DNA of 64,000 nucleotides from Planctomycetota bacterium (GCA_018242525.1 JAFEBS010000010.1:318846-382845), one strand, 5' to 3'; shown: positions 17,772 to 27,411, counted from the stretch's first letter. Made by a program: numbers and translations. The notes: a model not told the origin generated them from the letters alone.

Positions 17772-18677
17772 ATGTTGTCACTTCCTCCCCGCGTGAGAAC
17801 GACAATGATCTTCGCTTGCACCATCTCTCTGTTGGCCATGTTGGGCCAGGTCGGCGCTGCGAATGACGCGCCCTCGGCGAATGCTGGTGAGAAGTCAGAG
17901 TTCAAGCCGTGGGCGCAGTTCTACACGCAGCAAGCGGCCGAGTACAGGATCTTTGCTGGAAATGGCACACAGCACGAGCTCGAGTTGCAATCGACGCCTG
18001 TGCTGCAATACTCGAATCCCGTCCGCCCGACCGATCAACATGGCACGGTTTACGTGTGGACTCACGACGGTCGTCCCGAAGCGATCGGCTCGATGTGGTC
18101 GAGTCAGGATCCAAAAGACTCTGGTCAGAGGGTGATTTCTCACGAGTTTCAATCGTTGTCGGTCGACCCGATCATGTCGCAGCATGCGAAGCGCGTCGGC
18201 CGGCAGGGAGTCGTCCCGGATTGGAAAACGAGCGAAGCCGGAATCGAGTGGCGACTCTTGCCCGATGATGCCACCCCGGGGAAAACGGCCGTGTCGCGGC
18301 TGCTCCAGATGCGGCGATTGGCGGAGAAATTCTCGGCGCAGATCACTTCGAGCGATGTGGAAAAGGCGAGCGACCTGCGGCTGCTCATCCAGCCGTTGTA
18401 TCGTTATTCCAGCGCTGCAACGGGTGTCGTGGACGGCGGCTTATTTTCCTTCGTGCTGGCCACCGATCCGGAATTGCTCCTGATGGTCGAACTGCGCGAA
18501 ACCAAGGACGGTTCACGGTGGCATTATGCCGCAGCCCGCTTCACCAATCGCCCGCTGAAATTGATGCACGGCAACCTCGAAGTCTGGAGCTGCGCCAAAG
18601 CCGAGGCCTACGTCGGCCACCAACCCTATTTCCTGTACTGGGGCGTGGGGCGACGCAGCAGTGCCTTCGACCGCTAA
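17772..18677 (+). CDS. Secreted protein of unknown function
   Basis: About 301 residues with an N-terminal signal peptide (hydrophobic IFACTISLLAMLG, cleavage probably near GAA at residue 30). The mature part has no motif I recognise. It contains mixed alpha/beta sequence with aromatic-rich strands such as VYVWTHDGRPEAIGSMW, LLIQPLYRY and PYFLYWGVG. Similar secreted hypothetical proteins occur in planctomycetes. The start is uncertain (ATG at 17772 or at 17805). Its stop overlaps by 2 bases the end of a decayed gene on the opposite strand. Confidence 0.65.
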   Translation: MLSLPPRVRTTMIFACTISLLAMLGQVGAANDAPSANAGEKSEFKPWAQFYTQQAAEYRIFAGNGTQHELELQSTPVLQYSNPVRPTDQHGTVYVWTHDGRPEAIGSMWSSQDPKDSGQRVISHEFQSLSVDPIMSQHAKRVGRQGVVPDWKTSEAGIEWRLLPDDATPGKTAVSRLLQMRRLAEKFSAQITSSDVEKASDLRLLIQPLYRYSSAATGVVDGGLFSFVLATDPELLLMVELRETKDGSRWHYAAARFTNRPLKLMHGNLEVWSCAKAEAYVGHQPYFLYWGVGRRSSAFDR

Positions 18678-18978
18678 TGTTCGGCGGCGACATTGGCGGT
18701 GTTGGCGGACAGTGTTTGGCGAAGCTTGGCGTCATAGTTGCCTTGGTGGCCGGTTTCAACAGGCATAAGCGCGCCATTGCCAGTTCATTCAGAATTCGCG
18801 CCGCTTCGGTCGAATGTTCCCCCGATTGATACTGTCGAACAAATGACATTTGCAGGTCGGCAGCACCTTCGATCACATCCAGGTCATTCTCAAAGACTTC
18901 CACTCCCAGAAGTCGATATTGATTGGGCGGCTGATCCTTGGGCGGAATGCCCAGCCATTTGCGATAAGGGTCAAACAT
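18674..18978 (-). pseudogene. Frameshifted remnant of a J-domain-like planctomycete protein
   Basis: The N-terminal part (MFDPYRKWLGIPPKDQPP, then NQYRLLGVEVFENDLDVIE) is the characteristic opening of a large planctomycete family that begins with a DnaJ-like segment. After KPATK the expected YDAKLRQ motif is in another frame. Adding one G to the GG at about 18746 would restore KGNYDAKLRQTL through to VAAEH and a TAG at 18674. Even so repaired, the protein would have only about 101 residues and lack the long C-terminal part of its relatives. It is therefore frameshifted and truncated, or a stand-alone N-domain with a sequencing error. Confidence 0.7.
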
Positions 18979-19165
18979 GGCAGACTCTGCCTGGTCGACG
19001 GCGGTTCGGACGGGCAATCGAATCGAATTACGTTCAACAGGTCATTTGTATCACAGACGCGATGGCTGAACCGTTCGCGTGAAGTCGGGAACACATGGGC
19101 GCAAATAGAACTTCGGACATTCGCGGAAGCACTGTCGCCTTCCCACACTTGTCAGGACTGCGAAC

Positions 19166-19468
19166 ATGATCGTGCTGGAAGAAACCACCAACGGACTTCT
19201 GTTGGCTGTGAAGGCTCAACCGGGCGCTCGCCGGAATACGATTGCGGGCGAACACGCGGGAGCGTTGAAGATTGCCGTCACACAAGCCCCGGAAAAGGGC
19301 AAGGCAAACGATGCGATTATTGTTGTCATGGCGCAATTGCTGGACCTGAAACGGCACCAGATCCGTCTCGCCGCCGGCCCGACGTCGTCACAGAAGAAGT
19401 TCCTCATCACCGGCATCAGCCTGGTTGATCTGCAACAACGGATCGAGGCGGCCATGGGGGGCCGCTAA
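19166..19468 (+). CDS. DUF167 (YggU-like) family protein
   Basis: A 100-residue protein with the DUF167 pattern: LLLAVKAQPGARRN near the start, LKIAVTQAPEKGKAND in the middle, the KRHQIRLAAGPTSSQKKFLI strand and a short helical end. The fold is known for the family, but the cellular role is not. It stands alone between a remnant gene and a small lipoprotein gene on the opposite strand. Confidence 0.9.
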   Translation: MIVLEETTNGLLLAVKAQPGARRNTIAGEHAGALKIAVTQAPEKGKANDAIIVVMAQLLDLKRHQIRLAAGPTSSQKKFLITGISLVDLQQRIEAAMGGR

Positions 19469-19552
19469 AAAGACGGCCCGTCGACCAGCAATTGATTGAT
19501 CGCTGGCAACCGGGCCGTCGATTCCCGCCTTGTGGGGGCAGTTCTGCGAATA

Positions 19553-19738
19553 CTACTTGGGTGCTTCGGTCGCCCCACCGGCTGGTGCCGCTCCGGCCTT
19601 TGCTTCTTCGTGAGCCTTGTCGTTTTGTGCCTTCACTTCGTTCGAGATCTCAGGCATCTTCTTGGGTTCAGCCCCGCCACAGCCAATGACGGATGCCGAC
19701 AGAATGACGATCAGCGTGTACAAACGATTCGAAGTCAT
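19553..19738 (-). CDS. Small lipoprotein
   Basis: A 61-residue protein with a lipoprotein signal ending in SVIGC (Cys20). The mature part is a short charged and alanine-rich chain (NEVKAQNDKAHEEAKAG) that could form a helix. An AGAGGA ribosome binding site precedes the ATG. Tiny lipoproteins of this type are frequent in planctomycetes and have no known function. It converges with the DUF167 gene. Confidence 0.75.
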   Translation of the reverse strand: MTSNRLYTLIVILSASVIGCGGAEPKKMPEISNEVKAQNDKAHEEAKAGAAPAGGATEAPK

Positions 19739-20191
19739 GAGTGTTGTATCCTCTCAGGTTGATGGAAAAAACCACAGTCGAAGATCGTATCATCCGCCAA
19801 CCGTGATGAAAACTCTCGGACAGTCCAGAAATCCTGCGTCTGCAGGCAGGTGCAGTCAGGGACGACGCGGACCTGATCGGCGGCAATCACGACCATCGTT
19901 GTTGCGTTTCATCCAACTTCAACTACGTGCCCTTCTCCTGTTGGTTCGTCCAGCCAATTCGGCAGAGGTGGAAGTGCGTTGGGAGCCTTCGGGGAGAACT
20001 TCCCAACAAGTGTTCCATTTGATTTCGTTCATCCACAGGATTACGATCCATTCGCGAGTCTCTGAAAAACTCCCTCATTTCCGGCATCCGATTGCCGTAT
20101 CAACGTAAGCCGACAATTCGCGTATTATTGCACGAGCCACGCCCACTGTCTTGATGAGCAGTCATCAGTCGCATCTGCATTGATAAAATGG
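19739..20191. other. Intergenic region without recognised gene
   Basis: About 450 bases between the small lipoprotein gene and the TPR gene, which diverge from here. Short open frames exist on both strands but show no protein-like features. Promoters for both flanking genes are expected, but I could not place them with confidence. Confidence 0.4.
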
Positions 20192-21502
20192 ATGTTCCCT
20201 GAAAGCGAGAACATGCACGACAGCGTGGTGCCTGAACGAGAGAATACTTCCAAAGGGCGACGGGCAGGGCCATTCCGAATCACTCTGATTTTCGTCGTGA
20301 TGCTGGCGTTGATGGTAGCCGGGGGCGTGGTCTTCCGATTCCGATCCAGTGAGTCTCCGTTGCCGTCTGTGGTCACGCCGCGCGAAGCCCAACGGGCTCG
20401 TGAAGCCTTTGAACTGAAATACGGACGGCCTGCCAATCGGATCGATCTGGCCTCGTGGCTGGCGGAATGGTACCTGTCACAAAATCGTCCCGACGACGCA
20501 ATTGCCTGTTTTGCCGAGGTGCCGACAGCTCACCCGCAATACGGTCACATGGCTCGCCTTCAAGAGGGACGCACACTGTTCAATCTGCACCGCGCCGGCG
20601 GAGCAGAACAACAATTTCGGGAACTGATCAAGGCCGAGGAGGCATCACCCCAGATCGCGCCCGAGTTTCTGATCAATGCCCGGCAGCAGTTGCGGCATAT
20701 CCTGGAAGTGGAGCTGCGATTCGAAGAGCGTCATCAATTGCTGAAGGGGGTCATCGACCGGGGCGAAGAGGACGCGTTTGAGGCGGTCGCCGGATGCTTT
20801 CCCACCATGCTGCGCTGGAATGGTCCCGACGCCATCTTCTGGCATGCACAGTTCCTGGAGGCCGATCCAGACAACATCTGGGTCAAGATTTCCCACGGGC
20901 GATACCTGACGGGACAGGGCAAGGCCGACGAAGCGATTCCCATTCTGCAGGCGGTCGTCGCTGCGCATCCGTCCAACCTTCGGGCGATTTCGGCCCTTGT
21001 CGCGGCGCTGCGCGAGTCCGGTGATGGGGAGCAGGCGAATCAGTTGGTTGAGGGACTTCCACCGAGATCGACGGATGACCCCTGGACACTGCTGCTGCAA
21101 CGTGGATCCGTTGCGGCACAAAATGGAAGACTCGACGAAGCCCGGAGTGCTTATGATCAACTGCGGCACAGCGACGCCACATCCACCGAGTGCTGGCAGG
21201 GACTCGCCCTGGTCGCTCGACTTCAAAACGACATTCAACGCCTGACCCATGCCAACAGCATGGTGAACGGACTTGGCAGAATTCAGAATCATCTGGGTAA
21301 GACCACGCAGGATGCCGGGAATCCAAATTCCTTTCTGGACGTCGCGGAACTGTGCGCGGAATTCCAGTTGATTCGCGAAGGAGCAGTCATGACCCGGTTT
21401 GCGCAACGCCTGTCACCCGACAATGATCGGGTGCAGGCGACCGTCAAAGCCTTTCGCGAACGGTTGATTGCCAATCAGCTACCTCCGTTGCTCGGCCCCT
21501 GA
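20192..21502 (+). CDS. Membrane-anchored TPR protein
   Basis: About 436 residues. One membrane segment lies near residues 30-52 (ITLIFVVMLALMVAGGVVF), with a short basic cytoplasmic N-terminus. The rest is alpha-helical with tetratricopeptide-like units (for example AEWYLSQNRPDDAIACF, GRYLTGQGKADEAIPIL, GSVAAQNGRLDEARSAY). Such domains bind other proteins. The start may be the ATG at 20192 or at 20213. The next gene, a CRTAC1 lipoprotein, follows by about 94 bases on the same strand. TPR and CRTAC1/FG-GAP proteins are often paired, so the two may act together at the envelope. Confidence 0.8.
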   Translation: MFPESENMHDSVVPERENTSKGRRAGPFRITLIFVVMLALMVAGGVVFRFRSSESPLPSVVTPREAQRAREAFELKYGRPANRIDLASWLAEWYLSQNRPDDAIACFAEVPTAHPQYGHMARLQEGRTLFNLHRAGGAEQQFRELIKAEEASPQIAPEFLINARQQLRHILEVELRFEERHQLLKGVIDRGEEDAFEAVAGCFPTMLRWNGPDAIFWHAQFLEADPDNIWVKISHGRYLTGQGKADEAIPILQAVVAAHPSNLRAISALVAALRESGDGEQANQLVEGLPPRSTDDPWTLLLQRGSVAAQNGRLDEARSAYDQLRHSDATSTECWQGLALVARLQNDIQRLTHANSMVNGLGRIQNHLGKTTQDAGNPNSFLDVAELCAEFQLIREGAVMTRFAQRLSPDNDRVQATVKAFRERLIANQLPPLLGP

Positions 21503-21596
21503 TTTCCTCAGATCCAGGACCGTTTTGAAGATCACGCAGTCTCATTTCAAACCCACAGCGCGGATGCGTCCGGTGGGTATTCAGAAAGCGTTCCGA

Positions 21597-23423
21597 ATGA
21601 GCACGAACAATCGCAGTCATCCTCCCAGCGCAGCTTGGAGCCTGGGTCTCGTGCTGGCCATGGCGGGCTGCGGTCAAGCCAACCGTCCTGCGGAGACGTT
21701 AACTAACAATCCAGCGAAATCTACGACGCCGGCCTCAGTGGCACCCTCGCTCGAAAAGTCACGGCCTGCGCAGGAAACCACGGACACCGGTCGCACGTTT
21801 CACTTCAGGAATGCCACTGACGACTGGAACTTGAAGTTCCATCGATTTGACGACATTCGAGGGCAGAACCTGATCACGGAAGGGCCGGGCGGCGGACTGG
21901 CGATCGTCGATTATGATCTGGATGGGCAATTGGATCTGATGTTCTGCCAGGGATGCCGACTGCCGCGATCAAGGGTGACCACCGAATTCACCAATGAACT
22001 GTACCGTAACATCGACCAGCACCTGCATCGAGTGACCGATCAGGCTGGCCTGACGTCCTACCGTTTCCATACCGGAGCAACCGTTGGCGACGTCGACGAA
22101 GACGGATTTCCGGACCTGTACATCACCGCATATGGAAAGGCGACACTATGGCACAACAATGGTGATGGAACCTTCCAGGACTCGGGCGAAGCTGCCAGGG
22201 CGATGATTGACAGTTGGAGCTCAAGTTCGATCCTGGCAGACTTCAACGACGATGGATTGCTGGATTTGTACGTCGTAACGTACGTCTACGAGGATGACGA
22301 GCATCCGCGAATCTGCCGGGAGCCCCGCAGTCCGACGGGGACTTTACAATGTTCCCCCACTCTCTATCCCACCCTGGATGATTTTCTGTTGATCAGCGAC
22401 GGGAAAGGGGGCTTTGTCGATGTCACCCGCGAAGCGGGAATCACTGGTAAGGATGGCAAGGGGCTGGCAGGAGTAGCCTGTGACATCAACGGTGATGGTC
22501 GGTTGGACATCATGATCGCCAATGACGGAACACCTTTATTCCTGTACGTACGCACCAGCGACGAAGCTCCGACCGAGCGTGACGGACTGCTTATTCCCAG
22601 ATTCGTCGACCGTGCAGCCGAGATGGGGGTGGCAGTGAGTGGAGAAGGGCGAACAATTTCAGGAATGTCGGCAGGCCATGGCGATTATGACCGGGATGGC
22701 TGGATCGATCTGTTTGTGACGAACTTCTACCTTGAGCCCAATATCCTGTTTCGAAACCTGCAGGGGAACGGGTTCCTCGATTTCTCGACCGGGTCCCGGC
22801 TGGGCCCTTCCAGCCGACTGTCGCTCGCTTTTGGTGCCGAATTCGTGGACGTCGACCATGATGGCTGGCTCGACTTGATTGTCACAACAGGCCACATCGA
22901 TGACCGGGCGTGGTCCAGCCAGGAACCGTATCGCATGTTTCCCCAACTTTACCGCAATGACCGAAATGGCAAGTTTACCGACGTCGCTGCGAAAGCGGGC
23001 TCGTATTTCACCTCCAAGTGGCTCGGCCGGGGACTGGCCCTGGGAGATCTGGATCGCGACGGAGATCTCGACGTGTCAATTTCCCACCGCGAAGATCCGT
23101 CGGTCCTGTTGATGAACGAGACTCCCCGGCCGGGGAGCAGCGTGGTGATCAAACCCGTGGGTCGAAACGGCGCGCCGCGCAGTGGAATCGGTACACGAGT
23201 GATTGCGACGGGCGTGACCCCGATCCTGTTCCGCGACCTGGCTGGCGGCGGCAGTTTCCAGTCGGCATCCGCATTGGAGATGCACTTTGGACTGGCCGAT
23301 GCGCAGGAATTCAGCAGGTTGGAATGTAACTGGCCCGACGGCCAGATTGAACATTGGCCCAATGTCAAACCGGGATACTATGTGGCAATCCAGGGACGCG
23401 GGCTGGTCCGGGTGAGCCATTGA
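21597..23423 (+). CDS. CRTAC1 family lipoprotein (FG-GAP/VCBS repeats, ASPIC/UnbV end)
   Basis: About 608 residues. A lipoprotein signal (LVLAMAGC, Cys25) is followed by FG-GAP/VCBS repeats with calcium-binding DxDxDG-type loops: DYDLDGQLDL, DVDEDGFPDLY, DFNDDGLLDLY, DINGDGRLDI, DYDRDGWIDLF, DVDHDGWLDL and DLDRDGDLDV. These suggest a seven-bladed propeller. The last 100 residues (VVIKPVGRNGAPRSGIGTRV, LHFGL-like EMHFGLADAQ, WPDGQIEHW) form the ASPIC/UnbV domain. It is exposed at the cell surface or in the periplasm. The function is not established, and adhesion or protein binding is plausible. Confidence 0.9.
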   Translation: MSTNNRSHPPSAAWSLGLVLAMAGCGQANRPAETLTNNPAKSTTPASVAPSLEKSRPAQETTDTGRTFHFRNATDDWNLKFHRFDDIRGQNLITEGPGGGLAIVDYDLDGQLDLMFCQGCRLPRSRVTTEFTNELYRNIDQHLHRVTDQAGLTSYRFHTGATVGDVDEDGFPDLYITAYGKATLWHNNGDGTFQDSGEAARAMIDSWSSSSILADFNDDGLLDLYVVTYVYEDDEHPRICREPRSPTGTLQCSPTLYPTLDDFLLISDGKGGFVDVTREAGITGKDGKGLAGVACDINGDGRLDIMIANDGTPLFLYVRTSDEAPTERDGLLIPRFVDRAAEMGVAVSGEGRTISGMSAGHGDYDRDGWIDLFVTNFYLEPNILFRNLQGNGFLDFSTGSRLGPSSRLSLAFGAEFVDVDHDGWLDLIVTTGHIDDRAWSSQEPYRMFPQLYRNDRNGKFTDVAAKAGSYFTSKWLGRGLALGDLDRDGDLDVSISHREDPSVLLMNETPRPGSSVVIKPVGRNGAPRSGIGTRVIATGVTPILFRDLAGGGSFQSASALEMHFGLADAQEFSRLECNWPDGQIEHWPNVKPGYYVAIQGRGLVRVSH

Positions 23424-23425
23424 TC

Positions 23426-23902
23426 TCAGATCAATCGCCGGATGATCTTCTGGCTGTGACCGTCCAGGCGGGTAATGTCGGGGATCTTGTAGCGAATGCC
23501 GTGCGAATCCGCGATCACCGCTCCGTCCGTTCCCAGGCGGCGAATGTCGTCCTCGCTTTCCAGTTGAAAGCTGGTGGTGCCGCGATCCGTGACCACCTGC
23601 CACTGGCAGGGCGGATTCGGCGTGCTGGTGGTCGTGATCCGCTGGATCACAGGTGCGAATTCACGTTCTTCCAATTCCTGTTGCAGCGCAGCGCGCGCCG
23701 AAGGGTTCAGCACGGACAGATCCGGCAGGTTTGCCAGTTCCTTGCCGTCGGAATCCAGCAGCGCAATCGACCGTTCCGGATCACTCAGCGGAAAACAACG
23801 GACCGGCTCCACACCGGAATGTTCCGTGCCGTCAGGACGGATCAGGACCAGTTGCCCCCATGCGTCCTTGCGGAAATTCAAGCTTGCGAGGTTCTCGATC
23901 AC
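23426..23902 (-). CDS. DUF1854 family protein
   Basis: A 158-residue soluble protein matching DUF1854: LVLIRPDGTEHSGVEPVRCFPLSDPERSIALLDSDG is its typical opening, and RITTTSTPNPPCQWQVVTDRGTT and the ending RYKIPDITRLDGHSQKIIRRLI are also family-like. This family is commonly encoded next to an ABC exporter associated with cyanophycin metabolism, and here it follows exactly such a gene. The start is a GTG at 23902. The two genes are separated by 129 bases holding a long palindrome. The molecular function is unknown. Confidence 0.85.
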   Translation of the reverse strand: MIENLASLNFRKDAWGQLVLIRPDGTEHSGVEPVRCFPLSDPERSIALLDSDGKELANLPDLSVLNPSARAALQQELEEREFAPVIQRITTTSTPNPPCQWQVVTDRGTTSFQLESEDDIRRLGTDGAVIADSHGIRYKIPDITRLDGHSQKIIRRLI

Positions 23903-23938
23903 TTCTGCACCTGTGAATCCTGTCGCGGCCGTCCACTC

Positions 23939-24016
23939 GCAGCCCGTGGAAAAAAGTGTCTGAACCTCTCCCGGTATGCGATTTTCAAGGGTCTGACACC
24001 TTTTTCCACGGGCTGC
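23939..24016. repeat. REP-like palindrome inside the ABC/DUF1854 operon
   Basis: GCAGCCCGTGG followed by an A-run and GTGTC (23939-23960) pairs with GACACC, a T-run and CCACGGGCTGC (23995-24016). The middle contains CAAGGGTCTGACACC. The stem is about 22 bases with one bulge. It resembles the GGTGTCAGACCC-type palindromes common in some bacterial genomes. It may affect readthrough from the ABC transporter gene into DUF1854. Confidence 0.9.
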
Positions 24017-24031
24017 AAACTGATGTCGGGA

Positions 24032-26218
24032 TCACCAGCCAATATCCCTGGTCAGTTCCTGTTGAGCCCGATGCAACTCGGCATACGCGCCGTCAATCGC
24101 CAGCAGTTCGTCGTGAGTTCCGATTTCCACCAGCCGCCCCCGTTCAATCACCATGATTCGATTCGCTTGCCGCAGGGTACTCAGTCGATGCGCGATGGCA
24201 ATCGTCGTCCGACCCCGCACCAGGTTCTGCAGCGCCTCCTGAATTTGACGTTCGGTTGTCGAATCCAGTGCGGAAGTCGCCTCGTCCAGGATCAGGATTC
24301 GCGGATCGATCAGCAGCGCGCGAGCGATGCTGATCCGCTGCCGCTCGCCCCCCGACAGGGACTGCCCCCGTTCGCCGACCAGAGAATCATAGCCATCGGC
24401 CAGTTGCAGGATGAATTCATGGGCTCGGGCCGCCCTGGCGGCGTTCATGATCTCGTCACGAGTCGCCTCCGGCCGACCATAGGCGATGTTTTCCGCAATG
24501 GTTCCATAAAACAGAAACGGGTCCTGCAGCACGATTCCGACGTTTCGCCGATATTGCTCGATCTTGTAGCTGCGAATGTCGACCCCGTCGGCCAGGATTG
24601 CCCCCTCGGCGACATCAAAGAAGCGGCAGACCAGATTGATCAAGGTGCTTTTACCGGCCCCGGTATGGCCGACCAGGCCGATCATTTCCCCCGCCTGAAC
24701 CTTCAGCGAAAAGTCCTTGATCACCTTCCGGTTGCCATACCGAAATCCGACATGACGAAATTCCAGGTCACCCCTCAACTTGCCGACAATGACCGGCCTG
24801 GCAGGTTCGGGAACATTGGAAACTCGATCCAGGATTTCAAAAATCCGCTGAGCACTGGTGGCAGCCCTCTGGGATGCGTTGACCATGCGACTCATCATTT
24901 CCAGCTTGCTGTAAAACATCCCGCTCAGGACCACAAACGCCGTCAGTGCCCCCACATCGAAGTCGGGCGCGCGGTGTAACACCAGTCGAACCCCGTAGGC
25001 CCATACGACGAATACGCCGAGCGCATTCAGAAATGTGATCAGCGGCCAGAAAAACGTCCACAGCGAATTGACGCGATTGTTGGCCACGACGACGGTTTCG
25101 TTGGCGGTCCGAAATCGCTCGATTTCCCGCTCTTCCTGGGCGAACGCTTTCACGACCCGAATGCCGGGAATCGTGTCGGCCAGCACACTGGTCATGTTGG
25201 CCCACGCCCGACTGCCGGCCTGAAATCCAACCTGCAGCTTGTCGCGCGAGTAATACATCAGCCAGACAATAAACGGGAACGGTAACAACGTGACAAACGC
25301 CAGTGGCAGGTTCTCTTGAAACAACGCCACGGCGACGACAACCAGCAGAATTGAGTTGGCGGAAAAGTCGACGATGCTGTCCGACAGGAACTGCGTCAGA
25401 CGGTCCGAATCGCTGCTGATGCGTGACATCAGGTCGCCAGTCCGTTTGCCGCCGAAGTATTCCAGTGACAGTTTCTGCAGGTGCGAATACGTGCGGTTTC
25501 GCAAATCGGCCGTCACGCGTTCGCTGACCCAGGCCAGGATGGCTCCCTGCCCCCAGCTCAGGATCCATGCCACAGCGGCACCGGCAAGCATCACTCCCAG
25601 ATACCATTCCGAACCCGACAGCGAAGTCACCTCGCGCGACTGATAACTGTACAGCAGATTGGTCAGCGGCCGGATCACCTTCGCGGTTTCCACGGCCGCA
25701 ACCGTTGCCGCCAGGGAGAGTACGAACGCAATGAACATCCAGAAGGCATGCGGCCTGGCAAACTGCCACAGGCGGAAGAGCGCCAGAGTATTCGGTGGCG
25801 ACTCGGATTCTTCCCCTTCCGGCACGTCGTCTTCTTCGATCTGTTTGCGGGCGTCGCGGCCGGCCTTCAAGTCTTCAAATCGATCGCCGACAACCAGCGC
25901 GGCGGGGCCCTGGGCAATCGTATAATGCCAGAACCCCAGGCGCCGATCCGTTCCGAGCAGTTCCAGCGTCCCCAGGCCCCCACGGTCCTTCGTACGCAGC
26001 TTGTCGATTTCCGCCAGGGGCCAGTCCCGAACCTCGGCATGCGTACTGCAGAAAAAACGGTGCTGCGAAAGTGCCAGCAGTGACATGCGGTACTGACGCT
26101 GCTCGTCAATGTCCGAAACCATCCAGGCGACCAGATGTTCGCCCGCCGCCAGGCGGGACTCAACCGGCCCGCGCAGCGTGGAATCGACAGATGACCACCC
26201 CTCGATCTCGGAGGCCAT
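24032..26218 (-). CDS. ABC transporter, permease-ATPase fusion (cyanophycin-associated type)
   Basis: About 728 residues. An N-terminal soluble part of about 150 residues (WSSVDSTLRGPVESRLAAGEHLVAW, LRTKDRGGLGTLELLGTDRRL) precedes a six-helix exporter domain (about 160-460) and an ATPase domain. The ATPase has Walker A GHTGAGKST, Q-loop VLQDPFLF, signature LSGGERQRISIARALL, Walker B ILILDEATS and the H-loop AHRLST. The soluble N-terminal part plus the adjacent DUF1854 gene match the pair described as associated with cyanophycin metabolism. No cyanophycin synthetase or cyanophycinase lies in this window, so the substrate is open. The ATG at 26218 is chosen; the frame extends 56 codons upstream without homology. 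Confidence 0.88.
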   Translation of the reverse strand: MASEIEGWSSVDSTLRGPVESRLAAGEHLVAWMVSDIDEQRQYRMSLLALSQHRFFCSTHAEVRDWPLAEIDKLRTKDRGGLGTLELLGTDRRLGFWHYTIAQGPAALVVGDRFEDLKAGRDARKQIEEDDVPEGEESESPPNTLALFRLWQFARPHAFWMFIAFVLSLAATVAAVETAKVIRPLTNLLYSYQSREVTSLSGSEWYLGVMLAGAAVAWILSWGQGAILAWVSERVTADLRNRTYSHLQKLSLEYFGGKRTGDLMSRISSDSDRLTQFLSDSIVDFSANSILLVVVAVALFQENLPLAFVTLLPFPFIVWLMYYSRDKLQVGFQAGSRAWANMTSVLADTIPGIRVVKAFAQEEREIERFRTANETVVVANNRVNSLWTFFWPLITFLNALGVFVVWAYGVRLVLHRAPDFDVGALTAFVVLSGMFYSKLEMMSRMVNASQRAATSAQRIFEILDRVSNVPEPARPVIVGKLRGDLEFRHVGFRYGNRKVIKDFSLKVQAGEMIGLVGHTGAGKSTLINLVCRFFDVAEGAILADGVDIRSYKIEQYRRNVGIVLQDPFLFYGTIAENIAYGRPEATRDEIMNAARAARAHEFILQLADGYDSLVGERGQSLSGGERQRISIARALLIDPRILILDEATSALDSTTERQIQEALQNLVRGRTTIAIAHRLSTLRQANRIMVIERGRLVEIGTHDELLAIDGAYAELHRAQQELTRDIGW

Positions 26219-26382
26219 CGTGGCAGTTATCGGATTCAAAACACCAGCCTGGTTTGCGGTTTGGAAAACGAGCTCAAAACGTGCGTTATAGCGTAGCGGA
26301 TGACGTTGGAAAGAGTAAGAGAGCCACGAATGTGTCACCAAACGATCTGGCTTCTCCAGGTCCAGGCTGTTCAAACCATCAA

Positions 26383-27411
26383 TCATTCTGTCGCGACTTC
26401 GCCGCCCTGAGCCGAACCGAGGGCACCCCAGACACCATACGGTGACGGGCCGGCGGACGCCGTCGCAGGAGTCGCGATCTGTGACCCGGCATCGATATTC
26501 TCGCTGATGAATCGAACGGATCCGTCCCCCATCAGAACATGAGCACCACCAGAGTGCCTGCTGGAGACACTCGCATAATAGGTGCAGGACGGACTATTCG
26601 GCGGCATCACAATTGTCAGAGTACTGACACCATCGTACGGAAAGCCATCCGCCCAGAATCGACCGTTGCCCCAGACATTTCCCTTGCCTGAATAGGTCGC
26701 ACCTGCCGCCTGGGCACGACATCCTGCGGGACTGGCCGGAGTTGCACTCAAATACGTTCCCAGGATATCGCTGGTATCCCGAAACAGCGCCTTTTCTCCC
26801 ATGAAGATCGTGTTCGTTGTACCGTCGAGGATGTCACTCATTCGGCGCGTCGAGCCGGACGTGTGCAGGAATGCACCGCGATTGGGAAACGTTCCGGCAC
26901 CAACGTTGAACGTGCTGTCACCCACAGAAAGATGATAACTGCGCGATGGTCCACTTCCAAACGGAGCTGTATTGTAGCGGGATGGAACACTGCTGGACGG
27001 GCAAATGAGCCCGGGAAGATCGCCCGCAGGATGCGGAAACGTCGGATAGAATGGCACTCCCCCCTGCCCCGAGGCATTCGTGATTGTTGACCACAGCGGG
27101 GCCTGGTCAAGATGCGGCAACAGCATCAGGATGCCACTGAGGTAGCCGCCGTTCGATCCCGGAAACTCACAGCACGTTCCACCGCCAAACGGGGGCAGAC
27201 ACCCCGTGGAACCTTCATAGTTGTGCAGTGCCAGCCCCAACTGCTTTAAATTGTTTTTGCATTGAATCCGGCGTGCTGCTTCGCGGGCTTGTTGAACAGC
27301 AGGCAGCACCAGTGCGATTAAAACTGCAATGATGGCAATCACAACCAGCAGCTCGACCAGCGTGAATCCTGGTGAACAGGTTTTGCTTCGAGATCGCAGC
27401 ACTGCAGCCAT
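26383..27411 (-). CDS. DUF1559 family protein with prepilin-type N-terminus
   Basis: About 342 residues. The N-terminus has a type IV prepilin-like cleavage and methylation motif ([20 protein letters not shown], cleavage after the glycine). It continues with the DUF1559 signature ([34 protein letters not shown]). The C-terminus has the usual H-X9-DG-type motif ([17 protein letters not shown]). These proteins are very numerous in planctomycetes and probably form or decorate pseudopilus-like structures outside the cell. The start is the ATG at 27411, because the 16 codons before it lack homology. It is a single gene, and a second DUF1559 gene lies at 37448. Confidence 0.92.
   Translation of the reverse strand: MAAVLRSRSKTCSPGFTLVELLVVIAIIAVLIALVLPAVQQAREAARRIQCKNNLKQLGLALHNYEGSTGCLPPFGGGTCCEFPGSNGGYLSGILMLLPHLDQAPLWSTITNASGQGGVPFYPTFPHPAGDLPGLICPSSSVPSRYNTAPFGSGPSRSYHLSVGDSTFNVGAGTFPNRGAFLHTSGSTRRMSDILDGTTNTIFMGEKALFRDTSDILGTYLSATPASPAGCRAQAAGATYSGKGNVWGNGRFWADGFPYDGVSTLTIVMPPNSPSCTYYASVSSRHSGGAHVLMGDGSVRFISENIDAGSQIATPATASAGPSPYGVWGALGSAQGGEVATE

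Noticed and set aside
23354..24979. Long plus-strand open frame opposite DUF1854 and the ABC gene
   Set aside because: It is antisense to two clearly recognised genes and has arginine/glutamine-rich, non-protein-like composition.
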